From: Streblospio benedicti
Taxonomy: Eukaryota > Annelida > Polychaeta > Spionida > Spionidae
Assembly: GCA_019095985.1 (NCBI GenBank)
Contig: CM032660.1
Span: forward strand, 14,553,654-14,617,653
Length of the DNA: 64,000 nucleotides
Direction of reading: 5' to 3'
Shown here: positions 46,501 through 61,500 of the stretch, piece after piece
Layout of the letters: the number at the start of each line of letters is the position of its first letter
Position numbering within the stretch: position 1 is the stretch's first letter
Notes under the pieces: model-generated
Database searches by the model: none
What the model was told of the DNA's origin: nothing
Seen by the model: the letters and a program-made list of their open reading frames with translations, nothing else
Made by a program: the position numbers and the translations under genes

Positions 46501-49500
46501 ATCTATAGCCCACAAAATAGTCAGACAAGAACAAGAATCATATATTAATCCAATTACGAAAATAGATCTGCAGACGGTAAGCGTAATAACTCAAAACCTA
46601 TTTGTGGAATGTTATCATTGTTTGATCAGTGGCCAAAGAATTACAATACTTTTCGTGTTGGGAGGTGTTAACACTTTCTAATGATGAATTGCATTGAAAA
46701 ATGCCAAAATCAGGTCATTTGCGATAAAGCTGTTATTGATCCCAATTAATTCATGAAAACTGAATGGTTTCCATGTTCTCCTTACGAAATACGATTTGGT
46801 CACTAAAATTACAACGTAGAAGAATCAGTAATAGATTCATTGTTTTGACATTGCAGTTTAAAAACTAGCTAAGGTTTAGGGATGATGTACATTTTGTCAC
46901 GCTCCGCAAAAGTGGAACAGTGTTCCACTTAGGGGAATGGGCGGTTTCGTTCAAGTTTTGCATATTCTACTTTTTTGGGGGTCTAATATTCTATATATTC
47001 TAATATTCCACTATTTACTATTTAAACGTGGTAGTAAAAAAAGATACACAGCAGATTTCATACATCTATATATATAAAGGAAGAGGCACTTGGTGGTTTT
47101 TTAATGTCAAAAAATTGGTTTTTTAAAACAAGAACCACAAGCCATCTTTGTTAATACACACTTCAAATTATGTCAAACGTACAATTACACAACAGGGGCT
47201 TGGGCAGGGTGGGTGGGTCGTTTTAATGTCTCGGACCTGTTTGAAAGGGGTGTTGGCAGAAAGGGTGTGTGTGTCCATATGGGGAGGGGGTATAGTTGGT
47301 GGTGAGGGTGGGGTAGGTTGGTGGTGAATCTGTTCCAATCTGTTCATCAATTTTCAACCCGAGCAGCAAGGAGAGGGGGTGATTGAGATGCACATTTAAT
47401 GGTCTGCACGTGTTTACCAGGGGTAGGAGTAGCGGGAGGGAGGGATATTAGAGGGATCAAGCATTGCCACATACATGTAGTATGTGTATGGCTGTCGCAT
47501 ATGACTCTGGGAGGAAGGTGATGGAGGTGTATTTAATCTTTCCCAGACCTGTATAGTGACGGAAGCTGGTGTGAGGGATGTGGGACAGGGGGAAGAATGG
47601 GAAGGGAAGAGCATTTAATATGTTTTTGATCTCATCCGTTTTAACCAGAGCAGCAGCAGAAAGGGGGTGCATTAATTATGGACCTGTTTAGATGGGGATG
47701 GGGTAGAGAGGGTTGGGGAGAGAAGGGGGGGCGGGGTAGGAAGGAAGGGTAGGGATGAATGGGACATTTAATCTGCTCTGCACGTGTTTACTATGGGTAG
47801 CAGTTGCTGGGGGATGGATATTAGAGGCATAGGCAGATCCAGGTGTTTGGAAAAGGGGGGAGGGGCAATTAAGGAAAAAGGGGGGCGCACTTAAGGATTT
47901 CATCCAAAAAGGAAAATGAAGTATTTTAGTGGGAAAGGGGGGGGGGCCCTCCAGCGCCCCCACCCCCCACCCCATTGATCTGCCTATAGAGGGATCAATC
48001 ATTGCCATATTTAGTACATTTAGTGTGTAAATGGCTGTGACATATGACAATAGGAGGACGGTGATTGAGGTGTAATTAATCTGTCACAGACCTGTATACT
48101 GACGAGAACTGGTTCGAGGGATGTGGGACAGGGGAAGGAATGGGGAGGGAGGAGCATTTAATGTGTTCCGGATCTCATCTGTTTCAACCCGAGGAACGCC
48201 GGGTAAACAGCTAGTTAATTAATATTATGATTTACGTTCCTGATATATAATAAATATTATTTTATGGCATATATAAGTAATATTTGAATAAATATCGCGA
48301 AACACTGTGTAGATATTCTTTGATGATATCACACATCTGATGTTTCCACTTTTGGGGGGGAGGGTTCAAGAAAAAAGAGAAACATGGTTCCACTTTTGCG
48401 GAGCCTGACAAAATGTACATCATTCCTTACATTACCAGCTTGGAAAATTGTCTAGTAGATAATTATTTTCAGTCATCTGCCACCAAATAATCCAAAATAC
48501 AGAAATATTTTCAAGCCATGCAAAAATATTTAGGGTGCGATTGTAGTGCCACATTCGGCCACTAGAATAGGTGATTAGTCTCGATCAACTAGACATTTTG
48601 ATGGAGTAGACGAGGAAACGATTTAGTCTCTATCAATGTTTGTCTAAATAATTCCCAGAATGCACTGTAAAACATGTGAAAAGCCACGTGTTTTGGTTTG
48701 TTTGTCTAAAAATTACCCAGAGTTCATAGATAAGAAAAATCGTGTATTTAATCATATTATTCTTCATACTAATTTCCCGGTATGTCATTAGCAGGGTTCT
48801 ATGTGTATGTCCTGTGCAATGTACAAAAGTCATTTTTGCTGCTCTCAATGATGGTGTGATACAGCCATCAGGACAGTGATATACTCTTGATATCTGGACA
48901 GTTACACTGGACAACATTAACTTCTCAGTTTATGACAGAACATAATGCTGTTGATAGATGACTCATATTGCAAAAACTGCTGGTCAAGTGGATACAATCT
49001 CAGACTAAGTATTACATAAAGCAACATCACCAAATCAAGGGTCGATTTTAAGAAAACCTCAGAATAAAACCACTTTTAATGAGCATGTTCCAACTTGATT
49101 GTTTTCCTAGTCTAGTGTTTGCTATTATGTGATTGTTCACAAATCCCTATGTTGTGAACACCTCTCTAGAAACTGTTACTCTGTATGTACCAGTTCAGAC
49201 TGCAATGACTTCATGAATCTAGCATATGCAAAGATAACCACTGTATAAATATATTTCATTTAGTTTGAAGATTCATGTTAATAACATACTGACGTGCTTT
49301 ACGGTGTGTTACTAATTTCTATTTGGTATAGCATAAAAAAATAATTGAATGTATCATACAATGCATCATCTATATCTGCAGCTGATTGTCTGTCATAAAA
49401 ATTTTGATGTCAGTTTGTACAAGTGATTGCCTTGTTTGTGGTTTTGTAGGTGGTGTTTGTGATGACAGGAGACTGTGGTAACACGTCGCACCCTGGTTAC

Positions 49501-52500
49501 AAAGCCTATGAACAGATCGCATCAACTAGCTCAGGACAAGTGTTCTTGCTGAAAAAGTCACAAGTCAACCAGGTAAATCTTGCAGATACTGATTGTTTTT
49601 AGATATTGTAAGTCCACAGTAGAAGAACCTAAGAAAATATTTGATGTTTTGTTATACAAGCTAAGTAGTGAAACAATGAAAAAAAACCTAATCATAATCT
49701 AGAATTAAGAATAAACACGATCTCTTTCAGTGCTTTACAGCAAACATCCCTAGCACTCACTAACATAGCCGAAGACATTTTATCTTCCATTTACCTAATA
49801 TCAAGTAGCCCTGACGAGACTCGAGCTCACTCCCATATGGTTGTGAAATATAAACTTTACAATAAGCATTACACATGTATTTTATAATAATGCTTCTCTT
49901 TTTTGCAATACCATTTTACTTTTTGTTTAATTACACAATCCAGGCTTTCATCCATAATGAAGCTGTGTAAAAGAAGATTTCAAAGAATTCATTTAGCATC
50001 AGGCGTTGAATGTGTGATGAGTAAGCTGACAGATGGTATCTTGTTGAGTTAAGGTGGTTGGCCCCACTTACACAATGTTTGTAAATACAGGCTTGTCTGG
50101 AGATGATAATGTGTCCACTTAGTTTCAACTTCACTTCTATTGGCAGACTCTGCCACACATCAAAATACAGACTGTCATGATCAAGTACAGTATGTACCAC
50201 TTATCTAGGTAATGAAGGCATTGGTATGTCTGTGAGATACCAATTGGTAGAAGACTTTCCAGGCATCGAGAAACCAATAAGAAAACAGTTATTTTAGCAT
50301 AGGAAACATTCAAAATAAGCAGTAATTCATGGTAGCCAGTCGTACAAGATAAAACTGTACTTGTGATTTCACTTTTAAAAACTGTTAGCAGTTATTGCCA
50401 ATTACTCTTATAGAACATATGACATGTAATACTCTGAATGTTTTGGATACTAAATTTATTGATGAAGATGATTTGAAACAGAAACCATTTAGTGGTATAA
50501 ATTGGATGAAATGAGTTTTTATAAGAAATATAGCTCAACTCTGCTCGTCGAATATCATTTGTTTTTATAATCTTTTAGGGTGTCTCAACTGGTCAAATAT
50601 CGTGTGAATAGGTAAAACCATAGGAATAATTAACGCATATCATTATGAAGAACGCTGTCACAATAACACATGTTTAAAAAGTCAATTATGAAATGTTAAA
50701 TATTTTTGTCTTTTCTATATGATAGTCTTTTCATAGTTGAAGCTTATCAAATGTGTTTGAATTTTTTCTTTTGAAGCAGAAATTATTTGTGGCATATCAA
50801 GGTACACTTGTGTGTTCAAGCATTGGTCTTAATTCATGTCATAGATAACATATATGCCATTCATTTTTTAATAGTTCGTATCTTCACTTGATGCATTAAA
50901 CAAATTATGCTAAATTAATTGGATAAAACTTCAAACCAATAATCATTCTTCAAGATTTCAACACTAGAAATCAAATTTAAAAACGCAGTAAATAGATAAA
51001 AGAATAAAATAGATAAAAGAATAAAGAATAGATTGACATGTACAGATTTGATAATTGATTGATAATTGTTACGTGTATACTATTATTATTTATGAATGAT
51101 CACCTTACATATGTCAAAATGTTTATTTGTAATATTATGCAAAATCTAAAGACTTATTAATCTCATGGGTTAATTTCATGGGTTAATTAAAATGTCAGAT
51201 TGCACCTTTAGTAGTTCTAACGTGCTACTTTTCAAGATGATAATGTTCTTTGGCAGATCCTAGACTGGGTGCGTGTAGCAGTGCAGACAAGCAAAGTGAA
51301 TTTGATGTCAGTTGATAGAACGGAAGTCGACGAATCATGGATCGATCTGCCTGTGGATTCCAAACTTCATGAATTCACAATTTCTGTGTCGGGTAATCGA
51401 CCCAGAATTGTCATGAAAGACCCTGATGGTACGATGTTTATCATCACAAAGAATAATTTTGTCCAACAGCATTTCTTTGATATTAATTTTAAATGTTCAA
51501 TATCAACATTAAAAGAAGTGTTAGATTTTTGTTCGGATATTTAGATCATAATCATTAATTGTATTTAATAGGTAGAAGGGTAGAGAAAGAGTTGGAATAT
51601 GAAGAACTGCTCAGCATAAAAAAAGCTTTGATTGTAAATGTCAAAAAACCAAAGCCTGGCATCTGGAAGTTGAAGATCACAGCAGAAGACCAGCATACCA
51701 TCCGTATCACTGGTCTCAGTCCTCTCAATTTTGTTCATGGATTTTCTAGACATCCTACACTTAATTTGAATGCAACTGAGGTTCAACCTATATTAGGTAA
51801 CATAAAAGAATACCTTACATTGACTATTTGTATGAACCTAACATGTATAGGTATTTATCATGTACATGCGATAAGTAGAATAGAATATTGCCGCTTTAAC
51901 ATTTATTATTCATCTATTACCTGTATCTTGTTAGTCAATCAACTTTGAATATGTTACTGCTGTATTTGCTATCATTTTCACTGACTAGTGTACATAAATC
52001 ACTTTGAATTGACATTAGAAATGCAATCTGTATATCCAGGAGTACATACCCACCTCCTACTGAATGCGACTGGCCTGAATTTCCCTGGTCGTTTTACAAA
52101 AGCCGTTCTTGTTGATCATGGTGCGAATGTGAAGAATGAAATTCCTGCATCCTATGACGATAGTCATCCCTACCTCTACAATTTGTCAGCCTTCATGCCA
52201 CCTGAAGGTTTCTTCTATATCAAGGTCTGTGGGTAAATTGATGGAAATTGGGTGTTCTGCTTTTGAGTTTTGGAGATGTTAATCCACAGATGGGATTTTA
52301 AACATGCATCTGTATTTTCTTTATGATAATCTTTAAACTTATTAAACCTATTAAATTTGTATTAGCATTAAGACATTCATAGAATTATTATAAATGTTTA
52401 TCTAATTACCTTGCAATTATACATATACATGTACACATATATCATCCAAACAGTAGATGTGTATTCATCATTTGTTATCATCATCATTCATCAAGTTCCA

Positions 52501-55500
52501 TATTTAACCATTGGCTGTGTTTGACTGAAAGAGTGTTGGACTGCAATATTCTCATCATATGATTTAATAAAATTCCATCTAACGGTTCTTATTTTCACAC
52601 GTTTTCAAACCTACACTAGGTGACAGGTTTGGACGAAAAGGGTTACGACTTCCAAAGAATGTCGCACACAGCCATCAATGCCATCATTCCACATCGCCCC
52701 GTTGTAGCAGTCGCCCAACGCACACAGGGTTACTTTGATAAGCCAGCCAGACTCACGTGTAGTGTCACTAGTATAGTACCTTTCACTATCCAGTGGTTTC
52801 GGGATACAGAAAAGATCGGTACTGAGACCTACCATAGGTAATGATTTTTTCAGCAAATGATTCAATTTTGTCAATTTAATACATAGCGTATAGATGTGAA
52901 TTAATAAAAAGAAATGCACCAAAATGTATACATATTTTTTAGTGAATCAGAAAATGTCACATGGACCATTCCGGAAGCTAGCAGTAATTCAGAGGGCATA
53001 TATCGCTGTAATGCTTCAAATACCGCTGGGTGGACCATGGGACAAACAACATTGGATGTCAGAGGTAAAGCAAAATCATTTAGTGCATGATTAGTTTTTT
53101 TTTCTACTAATGTTGCGTTCATTTACATAACTAGTTATTGAAAATACCCAGAGTGCTAATATAAGTTCCCAGTAAAAGTTCTGCTTTCACGAAAATCCAT
53201 GTTGATTGTATTTTAATACTCTCCTCACTTTTGGAGTAATCTATGATTGAAACGTGATACATACGAACATGCTGTTTTTCAGACCCTCCTCCGACCATCA
53301 TTCAGCATTACAATGTGTCTGTGTTGCCGGGGAACGACGCTGCACTCACTTGTGTTGCCATTAGCGATGTGGAGTTCAACTCCACCTGGTACAAACCAGG
53401 TCAACCGTTCAACAATCGCATGTACATACACGACAATGGATCGCTTATTATTAGGTAAGTGCATAGCATGTAACATGCAAGGATATCTATTGGGTTTCAG
53501 CAACTTTCATTTGAAGACTTGAATGTTAAAATCCAGGACAGTTCATTGAACTTTTATGAACAAGTGTTTGAGATGATGAATATAAACGTTGGTTAAATAA
53601 TTGTTTGCAGTAAATTCGTGGACAATATAGAATTATGTCTTAAATGTTGAATGTTAAATTTGAAGATGTCACATAGCGTAACTTATTCAATTACAGTGCA
53701 TTTTATAACACATTGTAGAGTTCATGGATTGGTACTAATAAGCATATTATCATTCATCATATTTGTTTGGGTTTTTTCTTACAGGCGTGTTGAAAAAGAT
53801 GACGAGGGTCCTTATTATTGTAGAGCACAAAATGAAGGTGGTTACTCAGAAAAAGCTGTTTGGCTTTTAGTCCAAAGTAAGAATTCATGTTCCATCTTTG
53901 CTTTTTTGTATTTTATATTATCATCTCTTCTGTACGAGTACAAAAACATTCAATATGAACTCATTGGCTTTTGTAAATAAATGAATTATCTTGATACTAT
54001 CACATACTATGTAAGTAAAGTACCGGGTAACTATTGTTAAATACTCATGTCCACTTTTTCATCATGTTCATTTACCAAAACATTTCTACAACAGGAGAAA
54101 GGTAAAATTTATAAAACATTTTTCAATCACTTTTATGTGTACATCAAAATCATGAACCATTGTAATCTTTTTCATTTCTTCTTGTAATGTTTACTTGTAT
54201 TCTGTATTATCTAGTTTCTTTTAATTCCTTAGCGCTTTATTGTAGATAAGGATGCGCTGATCATAGTCAGCTTACTTTTACCACAACATAGTGAGGACCT
54301 GTGTATCAACTATTCAATGTGAAATAAACCATGTATTTCATGACAAAAATATATATTACAGCCATGTTCATATTTTACAAACCTGCTTTACATATTTTCT
54401 AGACACCGACTTTAACTTTCAATTTTACACTTACCTTACTTACAAGGAACAGTAATTTTAAATACGAAATTTAAAAGTATACTTTATAATCTATTACACT
54501 TTATTTTTTTTATCATCAGTCATATCCAAGGGTCATGAAATGTATGGCTTTATTTAAACTTATGAACACCTTGTAGTAGATCGTAGAAACATTTGTTCCA
54601 CATTCAATGGGTAGCGCTGTGTCCTGGCCACTTTGTGGTGGACATTTATAGAATTTCAACCTCACCTTTCAGTTTTCATAATGCGTTCATCCTAACAACC
54701 TTTCCATCCATCAATGTAATTTGGTCAGTTTCAACATCTTCCATATATGGTGAATATTATGTGTTCCTTCGTCTGTGATAAAAATGTCATTTGGTTTTTA
54801 GTAGTTTTCTCCTATCCATTATTTGTCTTTTTTATCACATTTTTGTGTCGATGTTGTAATTGTATTTGCACTTTATATGTTCATATGAGAATTTCATTTA
54901 CTTTATTGTGCATACAACGCATTGTTTAAAAAGATGCCAACTGGTATCTTTAATCTTAAGTGTACAACTCTTTTGCTTTTAATTCTAAGTTTCTTAATCG
55001 TCAAGAATTACTTATTCATATATTTAGATACACTAAATTCTACATAATAGCGATAATCGACTAGCATTCTTTTAGTAAGTCTATCATTAAAACCTTTCAA
55101 ATAGAATACCAAGCAACAACCGCAACAACAAAAAAATACACCCATATGTAAAAACCTAGCATTGAACCAGATTTCGTAATAGCTCACAAATGTCATTTCA
55201 GAGGCGCCCATTGTGACTCCCGTGCCAGTCACACAGAACTTTGTTGTTGGTGATCGCATTGACGTGCGCTGTTCGTCTGTGGCGTACCCAGAACCCACGT
55301 ACGTATGGCGGCGGCATGGCGAGGTGATCCCGCAGTCTAACAAGTACAAGTGGGACACCAACAGTGGAGAGCTCAGTGTGTACGGAGCTGAGAAGTCAGA
55401 TGCTGGGCTATACCAGTGTGAGGCCACCAATGTAGCTGGTGTTGGATATGGAGATGCGCAATTCGTTTATAATGGTACGTGTTGTTGTATGATTTTGTCT

Positions 55501-58500
55501 TTTGGTGAAGTTGATTCTAGGGGGGATTTGAGTGAATATTATTAAAGGGCTCCAATGCATGCTATGAGCCATGATACCTGTCAATAGCTGTTGTACCAAA
55601 CCATGTGCATGCCATAGCATCATACATGTAGCATATGCAGGCTATCGATACCATGTGCCTGCTATCTACATGCTATTGAACAGCCAAAATAACAGTTCAA
55701 TTTGGTAAGGGTAGTGTTCATTTGAATGAAAGTTGAATTAAATGTTTTTGTATACCAATCTTGGTATATAACTGAACATTTATGATAAATACTTATATAT
55801 CAATTCTTTGCCTTTTGAATGAAGTCTATCTCTATTTCAGAATCACCAAGGATCAGGGTGCCAAAGAGAAATGTTCTAGTGAATAATGGTGACACTGCCA
55901 CTTTAAGGTGTATTGCTGAGGGCATTCCAACACCAAATATTACATGGTTCAGAGGAACTATTGAGGTGATCAAACTTTAAATGATCTTTTTAATCTCATT
56001 TCAAAAATGACTATTATTGTACATAGCTACAAGAGCTGGTTTTTATTCAAAGTTTTATATATGTCCACACCAAGGTTTAGTGAATTCATAATAGGGTCTC
56101 ATGAATAATAACTCATTTTCCAGGTCATTTTTATATATATCTGCTCTTTGAAAAGAAGTAGTCAGATTCATATGAAGAGACCTCTGGCTTTTACTAAGGA
56201 TTCACAAACCCTAATCCAGTTGAACCTCTATTAGGACCACCTTTGAGATCAATGTTACGTAGTCTCAAAAGAGAGGTGGTCTCTATACAGAGGCCCATTT
56301 TGATAGCTTTACAAAGGCTTGGGACCTTGAAAAGTGGTCTTATTATAGAGGTAGTCTCAGTAAATAGGTGGTAATGCTTCGAGATTCTACTGTATATAAA
56401 AATACTAAAAGTCGTCTGCTCTGTTTCCAGCTGCACGAGCTGTCGTTCATCCAGATCACGGAGCGGGGTGAGCTCATCATCCTGGGCGTGCAGGACATGG
56501 ACGCGGGCGAGTACACGTGCGTGGCCTCCAACGCCGCTGGCCAGGTCAGCGACAACGTGCGCCTCGAGGTCGGATGTGAGTCCACTCGCGATTTGTAACC
56601 TTTGTTTTTCTTCAGCTAGCTAAAGCCATTGTCTAGACTCATACAACACCAAACACAGTAGTCTGATAGTGTAGCTGCTATGTAATCAGCTGCACAAGCT
56701 CTCTCGGGGCCTTTGAATGAGAACAAAGACTTTTGTGGAGAGACAAACCAATGAGTGATTTGGCTGTAATGTAAAGAAAGTGGGCCAGAGCATGGGGAGC
56801 TACTGTCGAGGGCAGCACGTGTGTCTGATGGCTTGAAAAGGTTCAGGTGTAAATCACAAGGATAGTGACAGAAAAAGAATACACAAGTGTGGCAGCGCCT
56901 AATCCGTATGTGATTAGAAGCTGGCCAAGAATGAATATGGTTCTAAGCATCAGGGAAGGTTGGCCTAAAGGTGTACCCGGTAAGGCGCCTGTCCATGCAC
57001 ACATGTCTGGTCTGGTGTGAACAGGAGATTGAGAGTTTGACTCCGCCGCTTTCCAAAGCTTTACATGACTACCTGAATTCTTTTACAGTAATACATATGA
57101 TAGAATCATAAATGATCATAAGTGACAATGTCCATCAGCAACATACGGTTTGGGAGCCATTGATAATAGCATCCCACATCATGACCGTCTCTGTCACAGT
57201 TGACTGACAGCCTATCAGAGACTGGAACACACATCCAGACAGCACGTGATGGTGGGAGGAACCAATAGGAGTGAGGCAGGGCATAGATGTGGAGCATCAT
57301 AGACATTGTTAGGCGTGTGGGGCATTGTTCCTAATTGAGAGATGTACAACTAATGATAAAGTTATCAAACTGCAATATCTGCAATATCTGTATTAACAGG
57401 AGTGGTAGGGAGTGTAAAGGTTTCTTCATTGTGAAAACACATTGTATTGTCTGGATGTTATATCGCTGTGGACTAACTGGTTTTTATTTGTTGATTCAAT
57501 TCAATATTCTAGTATACACATTTGTCTTGTATAGCTTAGCATTTATGAAAATCAAATATATTATGCACTATTATATTTAATCATCCTATAATGCAGCTGC
57601 TCCTGTTATTGTGGAGCCACCTTCAAGCCAAGGAGTGGAAATCCTCTCCAACATCACTCTTCCTTGCAAGGCCACGGGCTTACCCCCACCCAAAGTGATT
57701 TGGAGACATCTTGATAAAGATGTCCTGCTTGGGGACCAATTTATACAACTACCATCCGGTGAACTGCATATCAGAGGTAATGTTTTAATTGACTTTGCCT
57801 TTTATTCTAAACTATCAAATTTTTTAAAGTAAATTGTACAGTTTGGAGAAATTAAGCAAACGTTTATTGGTGCTCATGAGTATTAATGAAGTACCCCAAG
57901 TTAGTAATGTATACTACCATAATGGTTAATATGGCATGATTCAAAGTTTTATTCTGATTTAGACATTAGAAAGGCTGATGAAGGCATGTACACGTGTCAT
58001 GTGGAGAACCAGTTTGGGAGTCAAGACGCTTCTGCATTCATCACAGTCACTGGAATAAGTACATTAACTGTTAATAACTTCGTTCTCACATGATAAAAAA
58101 AGAACATCCATATAATTTTTAATGAACACTGAAATCAACCAATTTTTACGGGGGGTGAATTCAAATAGATTAAATGTATGTTGTTTTACATTTTTATAGT
58201 TTATAAATAAGCATAGAAAATCAAAAGTACATGTTACTTTACATTTTTTACAGTGCGACCTTTGATTGCGTTATCTAAAAATCCTCGTATTGAAACCATC
58301 ATCGGGCGCACAGTGAACCTGCAGTGTATTGTGCTGAGGGGAAACCCCTGGCCCACCATCATGTTTGTCAAAATGGGGGAGAGGGTTGTGAACTCCGACC
58401 GTATCACTGATGATGGGAAAGGAAACTTGGAGATCCGCAATGTGCAGGTGAATTATTTTCATCCAGTATTTAATTTTGACTGAAAAGAAGAATGAATCTA

Positions 58501-61500
58501 GTGGCACAATTGCCAAAATAACCTCTGAAAATTAGCAAGTTGCCTGCTGATTTGTTGTTAATGTAAAATGGGAGAAAAGGAATCCATAGATTTAAAAACT
58601 TATAGCACAAAATGGCACTTTTCCATTTGGCAAGATTTTAACACTACTTTTATAGTGTATAAGTAAAAGTCAATTACCATCTGAGTTTGAATAGTATACT
58701 CTTCTGTTATAAAAGATTATTGAATATTTTGTATTTTTAATGCCAGTTATCAGATGAAGGAGAATATACATGTGTGGCCAGCAATGTAGGTGGAAATGCT
58801 ACTTACATAACAATGCTTGATGTGCAAGGTGACTTTTTTTGCTCTCTATGTTTTCAATAGATAATATAATGCAGTGAATCTTTTCAAACTTTTGACTCAT
58901 TTTCAATTTTGATAATGCCCATGTTTTATATTGTTATTTTGAAACTATTCTTGCTTTTAGTTCCACCAAAAATCAAAGACGATGGCGTCAGAGACTTTAA
59001 AGCCATCCAAGGAAAGTCAGTGAGATTGCCGTGTGAAGTAACTGGTGATCCCAAGCCTCAAATATTATGGACAAAGAATGGCGTAAGAATTACAGATGTC
59101 GACCCACACTATTTCATCAACATCGATGGCAGTCTTGAAATCTTCTCTGCAGATCCACAAGACACTGCCACCTATTCATGTACAGCCATCAATGTGGCTG
59201 GATTGAAAGAGAAGAGGATGACACTCTATGTGCAAAGTAAAAGCATATATTTCTTCTTCCATACGTGTAATAGAGTCTTGATAATTCAATGCTTGTTTAC
59301 TCTTCATATTGTACTCTAGCTTTCCTCACAAATATCACATAACCCAGATTCAACAAACATACACACAGCCCCAAGTCAATCCAAAAACTCATAGTAAATG
59401 TAGAACACAACCACACATCCAGCCATCCAGCAACTCACTACAACACACATACAGTCCACACACACCTAATGATAAAAAAAGCATCTAATAAACATCTCAA
59501 TGTTTGCAGTTCCACCAGTTATCAATGAAGGTCCAGATGAGTACACAGTGATAGTGAACAACCCCATCCAGATTCCTTGTGAAGTGTCCGGGCTGCCAAT
59601 TCCCGATGTGAAGTGGCAGAAAGGTGGCGAGCCGGTGTCGGAGCGTAGCGGAGAACTCATTCTGCTGGGGAACAATGCTCTCAGGTCAGTGTTATCCATC
59701 ACTTTTTGTCCCTTTTTCCCATATCCCACAAATATTTTGGCTTTTTTTCCAACATCCCACTTCTATGAAATCCCATATTCCTCTTTTTTTGGCATTTTTT
59801 CCCACAACCCTATTTCTTTTGGCATTTTTCCCACATCCCACTTCCTTATATACCCGGCCCACTAATGCAAGGCATTGTGCTCATATAAAAAGCCCATCTA
59901 CTGAATTGACAGTTATCGAAAATGAAAGCTTTAGGCATTTCAATGGCTGGAGATGGAAGGCATTTGGATAGTTGGAGGTGGAAGGTCTTGAACAAACAAC
60001 AACCCAGCAGAAAAAGATTAGAATAAAAGCTATTTTCTAATGAGACACATATTTCATTACTAGCAGGGTGTATTGTATAGATAATCCTATTTTAAAACGT
60101 GCAATAATGAACATTTCTACAAACATGTCAAATGGTGTTTTTGTTTAGGTTTAATTCGGCCAAGGTTGACGATGCAGGAGTTTATGAGTGCATGGCGTCT
60201 AGTGAGGCCGGTTACACGGCAAAGTTTATCAGACTGACCGTCCAAGGTGATTGACCTAAAGTTCATATACATTTGTAACTGATTTCAATTGTGTCTTGTA
60301 CGTTTATAAGTCGTTTGCAAGTCGAGTATGAATTTATGGAACTTGCTTTTATGTTTCATTGTCTGATGTGGCCAATGTTTAATGATGTAGAATATCATCA
60401 CTGTCAAAATGTCTTATGTGTAAACCATGTTTTCTAGTGCCGCCACGCATTGCTGGTAATCACTCACACATGGAGATGACCGTTCTTGTGGGTCAAAATG
60501 TCACCTTGCCGTGTGAAGTCACCGGTACACCGTGGCCACAGATTCTGTGGAGGAAAGATCTCAGACAAATCGACTTCTATGATACTAACCACAAGTATGT
60601 TAGCTATGAGATATATTGTTATTTTCTTCGTAGCATTAAAGATAACATACTGTGGAGCTGAACAAGTCATCTTTGTTTTTCAGGTATCACCTCGAAGAGG
60701 CTGGAAATCTGTATATTCCTCTTGCTCAGGTGTCAGATACAGCACGATACATGTGTGTAGCAGAGAACCCGGCGGGCATGGTCACAAAGGAAATTCATCT
60801 CATTGTTCATGGTAGGCAATTGCTCTTTAAGATTGTCAAAAATGACATGAAATCTTCATTGTTATTTCATATTACAGTAGAACCTCTTTAGTAGAACCAC
60901 ATTTGTGACCAGTGTTAGGTGGTCTCAATAGAGAGGTGGTCTCTATATAGAGGTTCATGTTGCTAGCTTTATGAAGGTTTGGGACCATGAAAAGTGGTCT
61001 TATGATAGAGGTGGTCTCATTAGATAGGTGGTCTTAATTGAAGGTTGTACTGTACCTAAAGAGATTCCAGTTGACAAAATATACAATTAAAATAAGCTTG
61101 GTAAATGGCAGTTGACAGTCATTGAACTGTGTTGTACATTTTCCTAGATCCACCCAGGATTCCGCCTGGTACGCCAAACAGCGCAGAAGTGATAGAAGGT
61201 AACCAGGTAGTGTTGCCATGTCCAGCTCTAGGAACCCCCTCCCCCAGGGTCACCTGGTACAAAGATGGCAGGGAAGTCACAGGCAACGAAATTGGAGTCA
61301 AGTTGCTCACAGGTATGCTTAGGTTTTGCAACGTAAAGCTTGAATTTAGTATTTTGATGTAGTGCCTAATTGAGGTATGATTGCATCAATCATTTCCTGC
61401 TATTGCTCTTTCAGGTGGTAATTTACAACTGGATCATGCCGAGGCTCAAAATGCTGGTCTTTATGAGTGTGTGGCCAGAAATGTGGCTGGAAATGCGACT

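Noticed and set aside
47168-48050. Proline/serine-rich minus-strand frames
   Set aside because: They are complements of the G-rich Helitron interior; composition alone creates them and they break at the internal repeats.
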